Assembly (NCBI RefSeq): GCF_004143485.2
Contig: NZ_ML974138.1
Coordinates: 29,255-93,254 of the forward strand
DNA: 64,000 nucleotides
Source: Halorussus amylolyticus
GTDB lineage: Archaea; Halobacteriota; Halobacteria; Halobacteriales; Haladaptataceae
Direction of reading: 5' to 3'
Position 1 is the stretch's first letter. Each line of letters begins with the position of its first letter. The notes beneath the pieces were generated by a model. It was not told where the DNA came from. It did no database searches and saw nothing but the letters and a program-made list of their open reading frames with translations. Shown piece after piece: positions 16,369-24,778 of the stretch. A program made the position numbers and the translations under genes.

Positions 16369-18366
16369 TTACGAGAAGTCGGGCTGGTCGAGCTCCTCGC
16401 GGCGGCTGTGAGTGTTCTCGGGCTGGATGCGCTCGACGAACGCGCCCCACGCCTCGCCGTTCGGGAACCGGAGGTTTCCGTCGTCGTCCCACGTGTATCC
16501 GGCGCGTTCGAGGATGGCGCGCGCCTCGTCCACGTCGTACTCGTAGGACTGGGTGTCCTCGTGATACCACTGGGTGAGTTCGGAGATGTAGTTCTCGGAC
16601 GGCGAGACGGTCGCCCGGTCCTGCAGCACGTCCGAGACGAAGCCCTCCTTGTCGGTCGCTTTCGCCAGCGCGACCCGGAACTCCTTGTCCCGAATCAGCG
16701 GACACGAGTGCATGAGTTTGACCGCGACCGGCGAGAAGTTCTCCGCGACCCGCTTTTCGATGCCGCTGGTCGCGGCCGCGCGCTCGGCCTGCTCGTTCGA
16801 GAGCGTCGGGGTCGCGTCGATTTCGTCGTTCTGGAGCGCGCCGATGAGCGCGTCCACGTTGCCGACGTTGACCCAGACCACGTTCTCGATGCCGTCGCCC
16901 GACGTGGCCTGGTCGCCGAGCACGTCGGCGCGCCAGTCGTCGTCGAACATCCAGTGGTCGTCGTTCCGGGACGCCTCGAACCGCGAGCCCTGGTCCCAGT
17001 CCTCGAACTGGAACGGGCCGGTCCCGACGGGTTCGTCGGGGTTGTGTTGGGAGGGGTTGTCCACGTCCTCCCACTTGTGCTTGGGAATGATTGCGCTCCG
17101 CACGACCCGCTGAGTCATGAACGAAGCGTCGGGGTCCGAGAGATTGAACTGGACCTCGTGGTCGCCGAGTACCTCTGCGCTCTCGATGGGTTCGTAGAAG
17201 GTCGCCTGCGAGGTGGCGGAGTACTCGTTGTAGAGGTCCACCGTGAACTTCACGTCCTCGGCGGTGAAGTCCTCGCCGTCGTGCCACTGGACGCCTTCGC
17301 GGAGTTGGAACACGACCGTCGTGTCGTCGGTGAACTCCGCCTCGGTGGCGAGCGCGGGCACGACTTCGAGGTCGGGCGTCGCGTCGAACAGGCCGTCGTA
17401 GATGAAGGTGAGGCGCTTCTCCTCGATACCGCCCGCGGCCCACGGGAGATTGAGGGAGTTCATCGACGAGGTCGCACCCTTGACGTAGGTGGTCTCGCCG
17501 GATTTGGGCTGGAGGTTCACCTCGGTCCACGGGAAGGCGTCGCCCGTCGGGCCGTTGCCCGGCGTCATCACGTAGCCCTCGAACTTGTTGGTGTTGAGCG
17601 CGGTAATCACGTCGGGGAACAGCGTGATGAGGTCGCCCACGTCCTCGGCGTAAATCTCTTGGGCCTCGTTCACCAGTTCCTGTCGCGCCTCCTGGTCGCC
17701 GGTGAGTTGGGCCTGCTCCTGGAGAACCTCGCTCATCTCGGGGTTCCAGTAGTTGTTGTAGTTCGAGAGGTTCTCCTCCTGAAGCCGCATCAGGAACGGG
17801 TTCGGGTCGAGACCCCGCTGAGGGTCGGGACCGTGGGAACTCATCGACATCATGCGTTCGAGACCCTGCGTCGTCCAGCTCTCGGCGTAGAGCTGATTCA
17901 GCGGGCGGTCGGTGAGGTCCACCGACGCGCCGAGGTCCTGAACCGCGGTCTGAACCATGAGCGCGTGTTCGCGCATCCACGGTTCTGCCTCGCTGGAGAA
18001 CTCCATCGTGATGGTGTCGAGCGCCGCGCCCGCACTCGCGGTGTAGTCCATCGGGGGTTCCTCCTCGTCGATGGTCGGCCAGTCGTTCCAGTACTGGGTC
18101 TCGACCTCCTCGGGGACGCCCTCCGGAACGTCTGCCTCGGCGTCCTCGGCGTCGTCCGCACTCGAATCGTTGGAGCTGTCCCCGACGTCCTCTGCATCGT
18201 CCGACGTCCCGCTCGACGAGTCGTCGCTGTCACCGCTACACCCAGCGAGCGCGGTCAGGCCGCCCGTACCCGCGAGCGCGGACGCCTGTAGATACCGACG
18301 CCGCGAGAGCGGCGAGTCGTTGGTTTGCCGGTCGTTCGTGTCGTCCGTCTTCCTGTTTTTCGCCAT
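16369..18366 (-). CDS. Dipeptide-type ABC transporter substrate-binding lipoprotein
   Basis: A 665-aa family 5 extracellular solute-binding protein. Twin-arginine motif SRRRYLQA (residues 21-28) and lipobox LAGC (C43) predict Tat export and lipid anchoring. A long acidic linker (about 45-85) leads to the binding domain (GVQWHDGEDFTAEDVKFTVD is the family signature). It is longer than the usual 500-600 aa because of the linker and an N-terminal insertion. TATA-like AT-rich sequence 25-40 bp upstream (18389-18406) supports a leaderless transcript from the ATG. It is the first gene of the operon reaching to 10223. Confidence 0.92.
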   Translation of the reverse strand: MAKNRKTDDTNDRQTNDSPLSRRRYLQASALAGTGGLTALAGCSGDSDDSSSGTSDDAEDVGDSSNDSSADDAEDAEADVPEGVPEEVETQYWNDWPTIDEEEPPMDYTASAGAALDTITMEFSSEAEPWMREHALMVQTAVQDLGASVDLTDRPLNQLYAESWTTQGLERMMSMSSHGPDPQRGLDPNPFLMRLQEENLSNYNNYWNPEMSEVLQEQAQLTGDQEARQELVNEAQEIYAEDVGDLITLFPDVITALNTNKFEGYVMTPGNGPTGDAFPWTEVNLQPKSGETTYVKGATSSMNSLNLPWAAGGIEEKRLTFIYDGLFDATPDLEVVPALATEAEFTDDTTVVFQLREGVQWHDGEDFTAEDVKFTVDLYNEYSATSQATFYEPIESAEVLGDHEVQFNLSDPDASFMTQRVVRSAIIPKHKWEDVDNPSQHNPDEPVGTGPFQFEDWDQGSRFEASRNDDHWMFDDDWRADVLGDQATSGDGIENVVWVNVGNVDALIGALQNDEIDATPTLSNEQAERAAATSGIEKRVAENFSPVAVKLMHSCPLIRDKEFRVALAKATDKEGFVSDVLQDRATVSPSENYISELTQWYHEDTQSYEYDVDEARAILERAGYTWDDDGNLRFPNGEAWGAFVERIQPENTHSRREELDQPDFS

Positions 18367-18543
18367 GAGCCATGTGGCCCAATAGCAAGTGATACAAAAG
18401 ATATACTCCCGATGCCGGACGATACATATCGCGCTTTATAAGGACCCGAAGAGAGTCGTTCAGGAATCGGGGCGAGATACCGAGGCATCCACAAAATATA
18501 GAGATTTATTCGAGGATGAGTCAACGAAGCCGGTCTGAGGCCG

Positions 18544-19089
18544 TCACGGCGAAATCGTGGCGTCGCTCGACCCGTAAATCAAATCGAACAGTCGATGTTG
18601 GGCGGTTCGCAGGCGCTCGCTGAACGTCGATTGGCTCACCCCGAGGACGTCCGCGACTTCGGTCGCGGACGCCCGCCGCGGCACCTCGAAGTAGCCCATG
18701 TCGTACGCCGTCTCGATGGTCTCGATTTGGGTGGTGGTGAGCTTGGTGATGAGAATCTCGGAGAGCCGACCGCTGTCGAGGGGTTCGCCGGGACGGTCGA
18801 TGTTGGTGACCTTTTCGAGGTCGAACTGGCCGAGCTTGTCCTGCACTTGGTCGGCGAGGCCCCGGAACTGGTCCCAGTCGCCGACGGTCGCGACGACCGA
18901 GAATCGGTCGTCGCGGAGGACGATGCGGTTCGGAATCGCCTCGTGACGAAGCACGATGCCGAGGATGAAGGGGTACGACTCGTTCGCCAACAGCGTGACT
19001 CTGCGAATCGCGGTCTCGGTCGGCCCGGTCGGGATTTCGTGCGTGTGAAACAGCGACGCGCCCGAAACCGACTCGACCGCCTCGGCCAC
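18544..19089 (-). CDS. HTH-10 (bacterio-opsin-activator-like) transcriptional regulator
   Basis: At least 181 aa, ending in the HTH-10 domain (ASATEVADVLGVSQSTFSER). The middle part resembles the sensory half of this haloarchaeal family. The GTG at 19089 is the first usable start, but the frame stays open and protein-like to 19254 (IAFQTQPTGVLERLERQLGS and onward) with no ATG, GTG or TTG. The real N-terminus is probably upstream, and a one-base error or frameshift near an ATG at 19253-19255 is suspected. It is next to the peptide/acid transport operon on the same strand, so it is the likely regulator. Confidence 0.75.
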   Translation of the reverse strand: MAEAVESVSGASLFHTHEIPTGPTETAIRRVTLLANESYPFILGIVLRHEAIPNRIVLRDDRFSVVATVGDWDQFRGLADQVQDKLGQFDLEKVTNIDRPGEPLDSGRLSEILITKLTTTQIETIETAYDMGYFEVPRRASATEVADVLGVSQSTFSERLRTAQHRLFDLIYGSSDATISP

Positions 19090-19433
19090 GTCGAACGCGG
19101 CGTCCGAGGAGATTGTGAGCGATTCTATCCACGTCCCGTCTTCGACGTAGAAGGCGTTGTCGAGTTCGATGCTCCGAACGCTCCCGAGTTGGCGTTCGAG
19201 GCGTTCGAGAACCCCTGTCGGCTGCGTTTGGAACGCTATCCGAAGGATATCACATCACCAGACGTGACACAGTGGCAAAAGCATGCATAAGGAACTACCG
19301 CATTTCCGCGGCAGAACTCCGCGTTACTTCAGCGGGCCGCTTCCGGTACCGGAAGTGTCCGCGATTCGAAAGTTCGCCGAGACGCTCGTCCGCGACCCAC
19401 ACCATTACGTCGGTCGCCTCCCACTGATACGCC

Positions 19434-19934
19434 ATGACAAGCCTCGTTGGACGATTCGAGTGCGAGGCGGCCGACGCGGGGTGCGAGGTCCGCCGGACGC
19501 TCGCCGCCGACTTCGCCGACGCGCTCGCAGAAAGTGTCGAGCGTCCCGCGGTTGGCGCGCCGCTCCCCTTTACGAGCGTTTCGCTTCCCGAGTACGTTAC
19601 CACCGACCCGACGCCCTCGGACCTCGACGCCGCCGCGACCGGAATCACGCCCGCGCAGTTCGCGGTGGCGGAGTACGGGTCGGTCGCGATTCGGTCCACG
19701 GGCGGAAGCGACGAAGCCGCGAGCCTCTACCCCGAGCGTCACGTCGCGGTCCTCGCCGAGAGCGACGTGGTGGGCGACATGACCGCCGGAATCGAGCGAA
19801 TGGGAAAAATCGTCCGAGCGGGCGGTGACGCGGTGTTCGCCACCGGGGCGAGCGCGACCGCCGACATGGGCGAACTCGTGGTAGGCGCACACGGCCCCCG
19901 CGAGGTCACAGTCGTGGTGGTGGAGGACCGATGA
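19434..19934 (+). CDS. LUD domain protein, LutC-like
   Basis: A 166-aa LUD-domain protein like LutC/YkgG of the L-lactate oxidation complex. Family features are ITPAQFAVAEYGSVAIRS and HVAVLAESDVVGDM, and a GASATADMGELVVGAHGP motif near the C-terminus that matches the LUD nucleotide or substrate loop. The stop overlaps the start of the next gene (ATGA, 19931-19934). The two proteins probably form the Lut complex. Confidence 0.85.
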   Translation: MTSLVGRFECEAADAGCEVRRTLAADFADALAESVERPAVGAPLPFTSVSLPEYVTTDPTPSDLDAAATGITPAQFAVAEYGSVAIRSTGGSDEAASLYPERHVAVLAESDVVGDMTAGIERMGKIVRAGGDAVFATGASATADMGELVVGAHGPREVTVVVVEDR

Positions 19935-22174
19935 GCCGAGCGACCCGCGAGGGAAAAGAGACCCGCGAGGAGAAGGCGGCCCGGATTCGCCACCTCCTCG
20001 CGACCGAAGGCGAGAGCGTCGAGCGAAACACGAAGGGGTTCAACGCCGGGCGATACGACGCGGTCCGCGAACTGTCCGACTACGAGGAATTGAAAGACGA
20101 AGCGCGGGCCATCAAGGAGGACGCCATCTCACGCCTCCCGGAGCTAATCGAGCAGGTCCGCGAGACGGTCGAGGAGAACGGCGGGACCGTCTACCTCGCG
20201 GACGACGCCGCCGACGCAAATCGCTACATCCGGGAGGTCTGCGACGACGCCGACGCTGAAACCGTGGTCAAGAGCAAGTCGATGACCACCGAGGAAATCG
20301 ACGTGAACGACGCGCTCGAAGCCGATGGCACCGAGGTCTGGGAGACCGACCTCGGGGAATTCGTCGTCCAAGTCGCCGACGAAGCCCCGAGTCACATCGT
20401 CGCGCCCGCCGTGCACAAATCCCGCGAGACCATCGCGGAGCTGTTCGAAGCCCGGTTCGACCCCGACCGACCGCTCGAAACCGCCGACGACCTGACCGCG
20501 TTCGCTCGGGAGTTTCTCGCCGAGAAAATCGCGGACGCCGACGTGGGGATGACCGGCGCGAACTTCGTCGCGGCCGACACCGGCACGCTCGCGCTGGTCA
20601 CGAGCGAGGGCAACGCCCGGAAATCGGTGGCCGCGACCGACACCCACGTCGCGGTCGCAGGCGTCGAGAAACTTCTGCCCCGATTCGAGGACCTCTCGCC
20701 GTTCGTGGAACTCATCGCCCGGTCGGGGACGGGCCAGTCCATCACCTCCTACGTGACCTTCCTCACGCCGCCGGGTGACGCGCCGACCCTCGATTGGGAC
20801 GCTGACACCGCGGGCGAGGGCGACCGAGACTTCCACCTCGTCCTGCTCGACAACGGCCGGACCGACCTGCGCGGGGACGACCAACTTCGGGAGACGCTCT
20901 ACTGCATCAGGTGCTCGGCGTGTCTGAACTCGTGTGCGAACTTCCAGCACGTCGGAGGCCACGCCTTCGGCGGCGAGACGTACTCGGGCGGCATCGCCAC
21001 CGGGTGGGAGGCGGGCGTCCACGGGATGGACTCGGCCGCGGAGTTCAACGACTTCTGCACGGGCTGCACGCGATGCGTGAATCAGTGCCCGGTCGGAATC
21101 GACATCCCGTGGATAAACACCGTGGTCCGGGACCGCCTGAACCGCGAGGGTGACGACCGAAACTTCGATTTCCTCGTCGAGGGGCTGACGCCCGACGAGG
21201 AATCGGGGCGTCTCGACCTCCAGAAGCGCTTCTTCGGCAACTTCTCGACCGTCGCGAAGTGGGGGAGTGCGACCGCGCCCGTCTCGAACTGGCTCGCGCG
21301 CACACCGGGTGTGCGCGCGCTGGCCGAGCGCGCGCTGGGGGTCGATTCGCGGCGCGACCTCCCCGAATTCAAGCGCGAAACGCTCCGAAAGTGGTTCGAA
21401 TCGCGGGGCGGCACGCGCGTCGAGGGCGCGAACTCCGGCGGCACCGCCGCCGGAGTTCGCGAAGCCGTCCTCTACCCCGACACCTACACGAATCACGTCG
21501 CGGTCGAGCGCGGGAAGGCCGCAGTTCGGACGCTGGAGGCGCTCGGGGTCGCCGTCAGAATCCCCGACGTTCCCGATTCGGGACGCGCGGCGCTCTCGCA
21601 GGGGATGGTTTCGAGCGCGGAGGCGCAGGCGCGCGCCTGCGCCTCCGCGCTCGCGCCCCACCTCGACGCGGACCGAGACGTGGTGGTCGTCGAACCGAGC
21701 GACCTCGCGATGTTCCGCGCGGACTACCGAAAGCTTCTGCCCGAAACCGAGGCCGAGCGAATCGCAGACAACAGCTACGAACTGTTCGAATACGTCTACG
21801 GCCTGCTGGAGAACGGGGGCGACGCCGACGCGCTCCGAGGCGCGGAGAGGGAAACCGAACGAGGCGAGCAAATCGGCTACCATTCCCACTGCCAACAGCG
21901 CACGCTCGGACTGGAACGGTACACGACCGCGGTCCTCGAAGAACTGGGCTACGACGTGTCCACCTCCGACGCGGAGTGCTGTGGAATGGCGGGGAGTTTC
22001 GGCTACAAGCGCGAGTACTACGAACTCAGCATGGAAGTGGGCGAATCGCTCCGCGAGGAGTTCGCCGGCGACGCGCAGGTGGTGGCGAGCGGCACGTCGT
22101 GCTGTGAGCAACTGACCGCGCTCCGTGACGACGACGTTCCCCATCCAATCGAGCGAATCGCTCCTCGAAACTGA
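19931..22174 (+). CDS. LutB-LutA-like fusion iron-sulfur protein
   Basis: A 747-aa fusion. The N-terminal LUD domain (about 60-290, with SKSMTTEEIDVNDALE and GMTGANFVAADTGTLA) precedes a 4Fe-4S pair: YCIRCSACLNSC near residue 326 and FCTGCTRCVNQCPVG near 375. A C-terminal CCG domain pair follows (SHCQQRTLG near 651 and ECCGMAGSFGY near 683). In bacteria LutB and LutA are separate. The complex oxidises L-lactate to pyruvate. The C-terminal part is paralogous to the FAD/Fe-S protein at 126-3101. Three long perfect palindromes lie in variable loops of the coding sequence (see the repeat entry). Confidence 0.88.
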   Translation: MSRATREGKETREEKAARIRHLLATEGESVERNTKGFNAGRYDAVRELSDYEELKDEARAIKEDAISRLPELIEQVRETVEENGGTVYLADDAADANRYIREVCDDADAETVVKSKSMTTEEIDVNDALEADGTEVWETDLGEFVVQVADEAPSHIVAPAVHKSRETIAELFEARFDPDRPLETADDLTAFAREFLAEKIADADVGMTGANFVAADTGTLALVTSEGNARKSVAATDTHVAVAGVEKLLPRFEDLSPFVELIARSGTGQSITSYVTFLTPPGDAPTLDWDADTAGEGDRDFHLVLLDNGRTDLRGDDQLRETLYCIRCSACLNSCANFQHVGGHAFGGETYSGGIATGWEAGVHGMDSAAEFNDFCTGCTRCVNQCPVGIDIPWINTVVRDRLNREGDDRNFDFLVEGLTPDEESGRLDLQKRFFGNFSTVAKWGSATAPVSNWLARTPGVRALAERALGVDSRRDLPEFKRETLRKWFESRGGTRVEGANSGGTAAGVREAVLYPDTYTNHVAVERGKAAVRTLEALGVAVRIPDVPDSGRAALSQGMVSSAEAQARACASALAPHLDADRDVVVVEPSDLAMFRADYRKLLPETEAERIADNSYELFEYVYGLLENGGDADALRGAERETERGEQIGYHSHCQQRTLGLERYTTAVLEELGYDVSTSDAECCGMAGSFGYKREYYELSMEVGESLREEFAGDAQVVASGTSCCEQLTALRDDDVPHPIERIAPRN
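21295..21653. repeat. Three perfect palindromes inside the LutBA-like gene
   Basis: 21295-21319 has 12-bp arms around one G. 21427-21461 has 16-bp arms around ACC. 21612-21653 is a 42-bp uninterrupted palindrome. All three are in frame and encode the variable loops between the iron-sulfur and CCG domains. By eye, the paralogue at 126-3101 is different or shorter at each of these loops. Confidence 0.85.
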
Positions 22175-22297
22175 GTTCTCGAAAAGACTGTAAATAGAGT
22201 CTTATCCCGGATTACCCGTTAAATACACTTAGGTCTGTCGGTAACTCTAAACGCTACCCTGAGCCATTTTACCCCCGGAATTCAACGGAATATCGCA

Positions 22298-23266
22298 ATG
22301 AGCCGAACAGTCCAAGACGTGCTTGCATCGCAGACGGACGACTTCGAAGTTCACCACAAACTCCACGACGTAGACCCTCACGCCGTGTACGAAGTCACGT
22401 TCGAAGGTCGGAAGGCAGTCTGTAAGGTCTCTCGCGGCCCCAGAGGGGCCGCGACAATCGAAGGGCGCGTACTTCGGTACGTCGGCCGGGAGACGACGAT
22501 TCCGGTGCCGGAGATACTCACGGTCGGAGCCGAGGGATTCGTCGCAGCGTACTGCGACGATGCGCCCGAGGAACCCGACCCCGAGGAGCGACGTCTCGAC
22601 TCGGAGTGGCTTCGCGTCGCCGGGCGCGCCCTCGCGCGACTCCACGACGAAGCGACCTTCGACCGCCCGGGACTGTTGACCGTAGACGGTGACTCGGCGG
22701 ATACGAACACCGGAATCCGTGTCGATGCGGACGCGCGAGCGACGTGGAGCGATGCGTTAGACGACCTCCTCGCGGTGTACCACGGTGCCTTACGAGGGAC
22801 CGAATACGCGACGACCGTCGCGGACGCACGCGAATTTCTCTCGAACCACGCCGACCGATTCGACGTATTTCAGTCCCAAGAGCCGAGTCTGTTACACGGG
22901 TGGTTCAGCCCGGACCACGTCGCAGTGTCCGACGGAGCAGTCAACCGCGTCATCGACTTCGAGCATGCGCTAGTCGGCAGCAGCGAGTGGGACTACTGGC
23001 GAACCGCGATGCCGTTGTTCGAGGGAGGCGGCTGGGAACAGCCTACAGACGCCCGAGAGGTGTTCCGGAGCGGCTACGAGTCCGTGCGTCCGCTCCCGGA
23101 TGGATTCGAGGACCGAGCCGATGCGTACCGAGCGTTCGTGGCGGTTTCCCACCTCGACTCGTTACACACGCAACGAGGAATCGACGACGGCACGCGGGAG
23201 ATTGCCGAATTCCTTCGGAGCTACGTCTCCGATGCGCTCGGCGAACTTCGAACCGAGTGGGATTGA
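22298..23266 (+). CDS. APH-family phosphotransferase fold with altered catalytic motif
   Basis: A 322-aa protein of the aminoglycoside phosphotransferase / choline kinase fold. The N-lobe has VYEVTFEGRKAVCKVS and an ATP-lysine candidate. In the C-lobe the usual HGDxxxxN reads HGWFSPDH: residue 202 is Trp where the catalytic Asp should be, and residue 207 is His where the metal Asn should be. The following metal motif is kept as VIDFEHA. It may therefore bind nucleotide or substrate but is unlikely to phosphorylate in the usual way. It is a monocistronic gene with AT-rich sequence upstream. The palindrome 22432-22454 lies in its coding region. Confidence 0.75.
   Translation: MSRTVQDVLASQTDDFEVHHKLHDVDPHAVYEVTFEGRKAVCKVSRGPRGAATIEGRVLRYVGRETTIPVPEILTVGAEGFVAAYCDDAPEEPDPEERRLDSEWLRVAGRALARLHDEATFDRPGLLTVDGDSADTNTGIRVDADARATWSDALDDLLAVYHGALRGTEYATTVADAREFLSNHADRFDVFQSQEPSLLHGWFSPDHVAVSDGAVNRVIDFEHALVGSSEWDYWRTAMPLFEGGGWEQPTDAREVFRSGYESVRPLPDGFEDRADAYRAFVAVSHLDSLHTQRGIDDGTREIAEFLRSYVSDALGELRTEWD
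22432..22454. repeat. Perfect 10-bp inverted repeat in the phosphotransferase gene
   Basis: TCGCGGCCCC, loop AGA, then the exact reverse complement. It encodes the loop RGPRGAAT of the N-lobe. Confidence 0.75.
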
Positions 23267-23347
23267 GGTGTCTCACGACGGCGACAGAAAGCGGCTGAAC
23301 ACCACTACCTGACGAGAGCGAAGAAATCCCAACCGCGAATCACAGAA

Positions 23348-23911
23348 TCAGAGGTCCTGGAACGCGCCCACGAAGTCTTCGTGGTCCGAAAGCTCGCTCC
23401 GGGTGGAATCGACTTCCGACCGGAGCGCCTCGATTTCGTCGGTGAGTTCGGCGTACTCCTCGCTCGCTTCGAGGGTTTGGGCGTCCTTCTCGGCTTCGAG
23501 GACCGCGCGCTTCGAGACGAGCGAGTAGAACTGTTGGAGCTTCGTGTCGTAATCGACGCGGGTGAGCATCCGGGAGACGATTTCGTGAAGGTCGTCTTTC
23601 GACACCGGCTTCACGATGTAGTCGTCGAACCCCATTTCGAGGATGTCGAAGTCGGGCTTGACCGCGGTGACCATCACGACGCGGCAGTCGAGGTCCTGTT
23701 CGCGGATTCGGGAGAGGACCTCGTCGCCCGACTGGCCCGGCATCCGGCGGTCGAGGAGGACCACATCGACGGACTCGTCGAGAACGTCGAGCGCCGTCTC
23801 ACCCTCGTAGACGCTCTGGACTCGGTAGTCATCCTGCAGCCACATTGTGTACAGGTCAGCAACGTCTTGCTCGTCGTCCACGACGAGAACTGTCGATTGG
23901 GTGGGGGACAT
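23348..23911 (-). CDS. HalX-type response regulator
   Basis: A 187-aa protein with a receiver domain (phospho-acceptor D54 in VLLDRRMPG, acidic pocket DDE at 12-14, switch Lys K101 in YIVKPVS). A C-terminal HalX domain (about residues 110-180), typical of haloarchaea and probably a coiled-coil, follows. There is no DNA-binding domain. The partner kinase is not adjacent; two histidine kinases lie elsewhere in the window. The region upstream (23912-24211) holds the promoter, AT-rich sequence and no other gene that I could support. Confidence 0.88.
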   Translation of the reverse strand: MSPTQSTVLVVDDEQDVADLYTMWLQDDYRVQSVYEGETALDVLDESVDVVLLDRRMPGQSGDEVLSRIREQDLDCRVVMVTAVKPDFDILEMGFDDYIVKPVSKDDLHEIVSRMLTRVDYDTKLQQFYSLVSKRAVLEAEKDAQTLEASEEYAELTDEIEALRSEVDSTRSELSDHEDFVGAFQDL

Positions 23912-24211
23912 AATCGGGAGTCGGGCGCGGTTCTTGTAGCCTCTCAGTTAGTGAATGAATCATTCGACAAGATGACCTTATATCTTGTGATTATGGCAGG
24001 GAAAACAGGGTACTCGGAGAAAGCGCGTGTCACCGTACCAATCGGCGTCGTCGGGCGAATTCTCGGGATTTCGTGACGCCTCGTGTGAAATCTCACCGGA
24101 GGAATCGAGCGCCGGGCTGTGTGGTTCCCACATCTATATTTCATATCTCTCGCCTATCGAAACAATTAATTACGGGTGACGCATAGCCGCAGGTGGCTAT
24201 GTCGAAGACCA

Positions 24212-24511
24212 GTGATCGCTTTTGTCACGGGCAGTGAGGCGGAAACGACTCCCGAGCAGCGATTCGAGCGACTTCTGAACCTGCCGCCGAGTTCGAAACT
24301 CGTCTACAGGGTGCTGGAGGAAGACGCACCGTTGACCCAACACCAGATACGGACGCGGGCGCTCCTCCCCGCGAGAACGACCCGGGACGCGCTGACGAAA
24401 CTCAAAGACGAGGACATCGTCGAAGAGCGGATGTACGTCCCCGACGCGCGAAAGCGACTGTACGCCGCGCGGTCGGTCGCCGAACCCGACGACCGGGATT
24501 TCACCGCGTGA
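24212..24511 (+). CDS. Small winged-helix (MarR/TrmB-like) regulator
   Basis: About 100 aa. The core TPEQRFERLLNLPPSSKLVY followed by LTQHQIRTRALLPARTTRDALTKL is typical of short haloarchaeal HTH regulators. The start is uncertain: GTG codons exist at 24176 and 24212. An ATG at 24199 opens MSKTSDRF and would join the main frame as FVTGSEAE if one T of the TTTT run at 24220-24223 were absent. An AT-rich TATA-like aattaatta (24163-24171) lies about 30 bp upstream of that ATG, which supports it as the real start. Confidence 0.7.
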   Translation: MIAFVTGSEAETTPEQRFERLLNLPPSSKLVYRVLEEDAPLTQHQIRTRALLPARTTRDALTKLKDEDIVEERMYVPDARKRLYAARSVAEPDDRDFTA

Positions 24512-24525
24512 AGCGCCGCAGTGGC

Positions 24526-24534
24526 TTTTAAAGA
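24526..24534 (+). promoter_or_regulatory. TATA-like box for the 24.6-kb structured element
   Basis: The sequence cttttaaag lies directly after the regulator stop. A transcript would start near 24555-24560, ahead of the folded region at 24594-24715. Confidence 0.5.
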
Positions 24535-24593
24535 GGTAGCTATGCCATGCAGTAAACCTATCCGGATATCGGACACATCTGCAACTGCCTGTA

Positions 24594-24715
24594 GGGAGCA
24601 GACAACCCGATACGCAGGCGAGGGAGTCGGAAATTCTGTGCCTCTGACAGCAGGGGCGGTGCGAACCTTGCCGCCCTGATTTCCGTCCGAACCGTTGCGG
24701 AGCCTCGCCGCTCCC
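24594..24715 (+). ncRNA. Candidate structured RNA (element 1)
   Basis: Nested helices are fully complementary except for one bulge. They are 24594-24599 with 24710-24715, 24617-24623 with 24703-24709, 24628-24634 with 24679-24685, and two inner hairpins 24636-24639/24647-24650 and 24651-24659/24671-24678. It shares TGTGCCTCTGAC (24637-24648) and GGTGCGAACC (24658-24667) with the element near 35.37 kb. It could be an independent small RNA or the leader of the zinc-ribbon gene at 24779. I do not recognise an Rfam family. Confidence 0.6.
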
Positions 24716-24778
24716 GATACTTCCTCGCGGGAGACACGTAGCGATACACTTGCGACACGGTACCACGTAGAGGGTACC

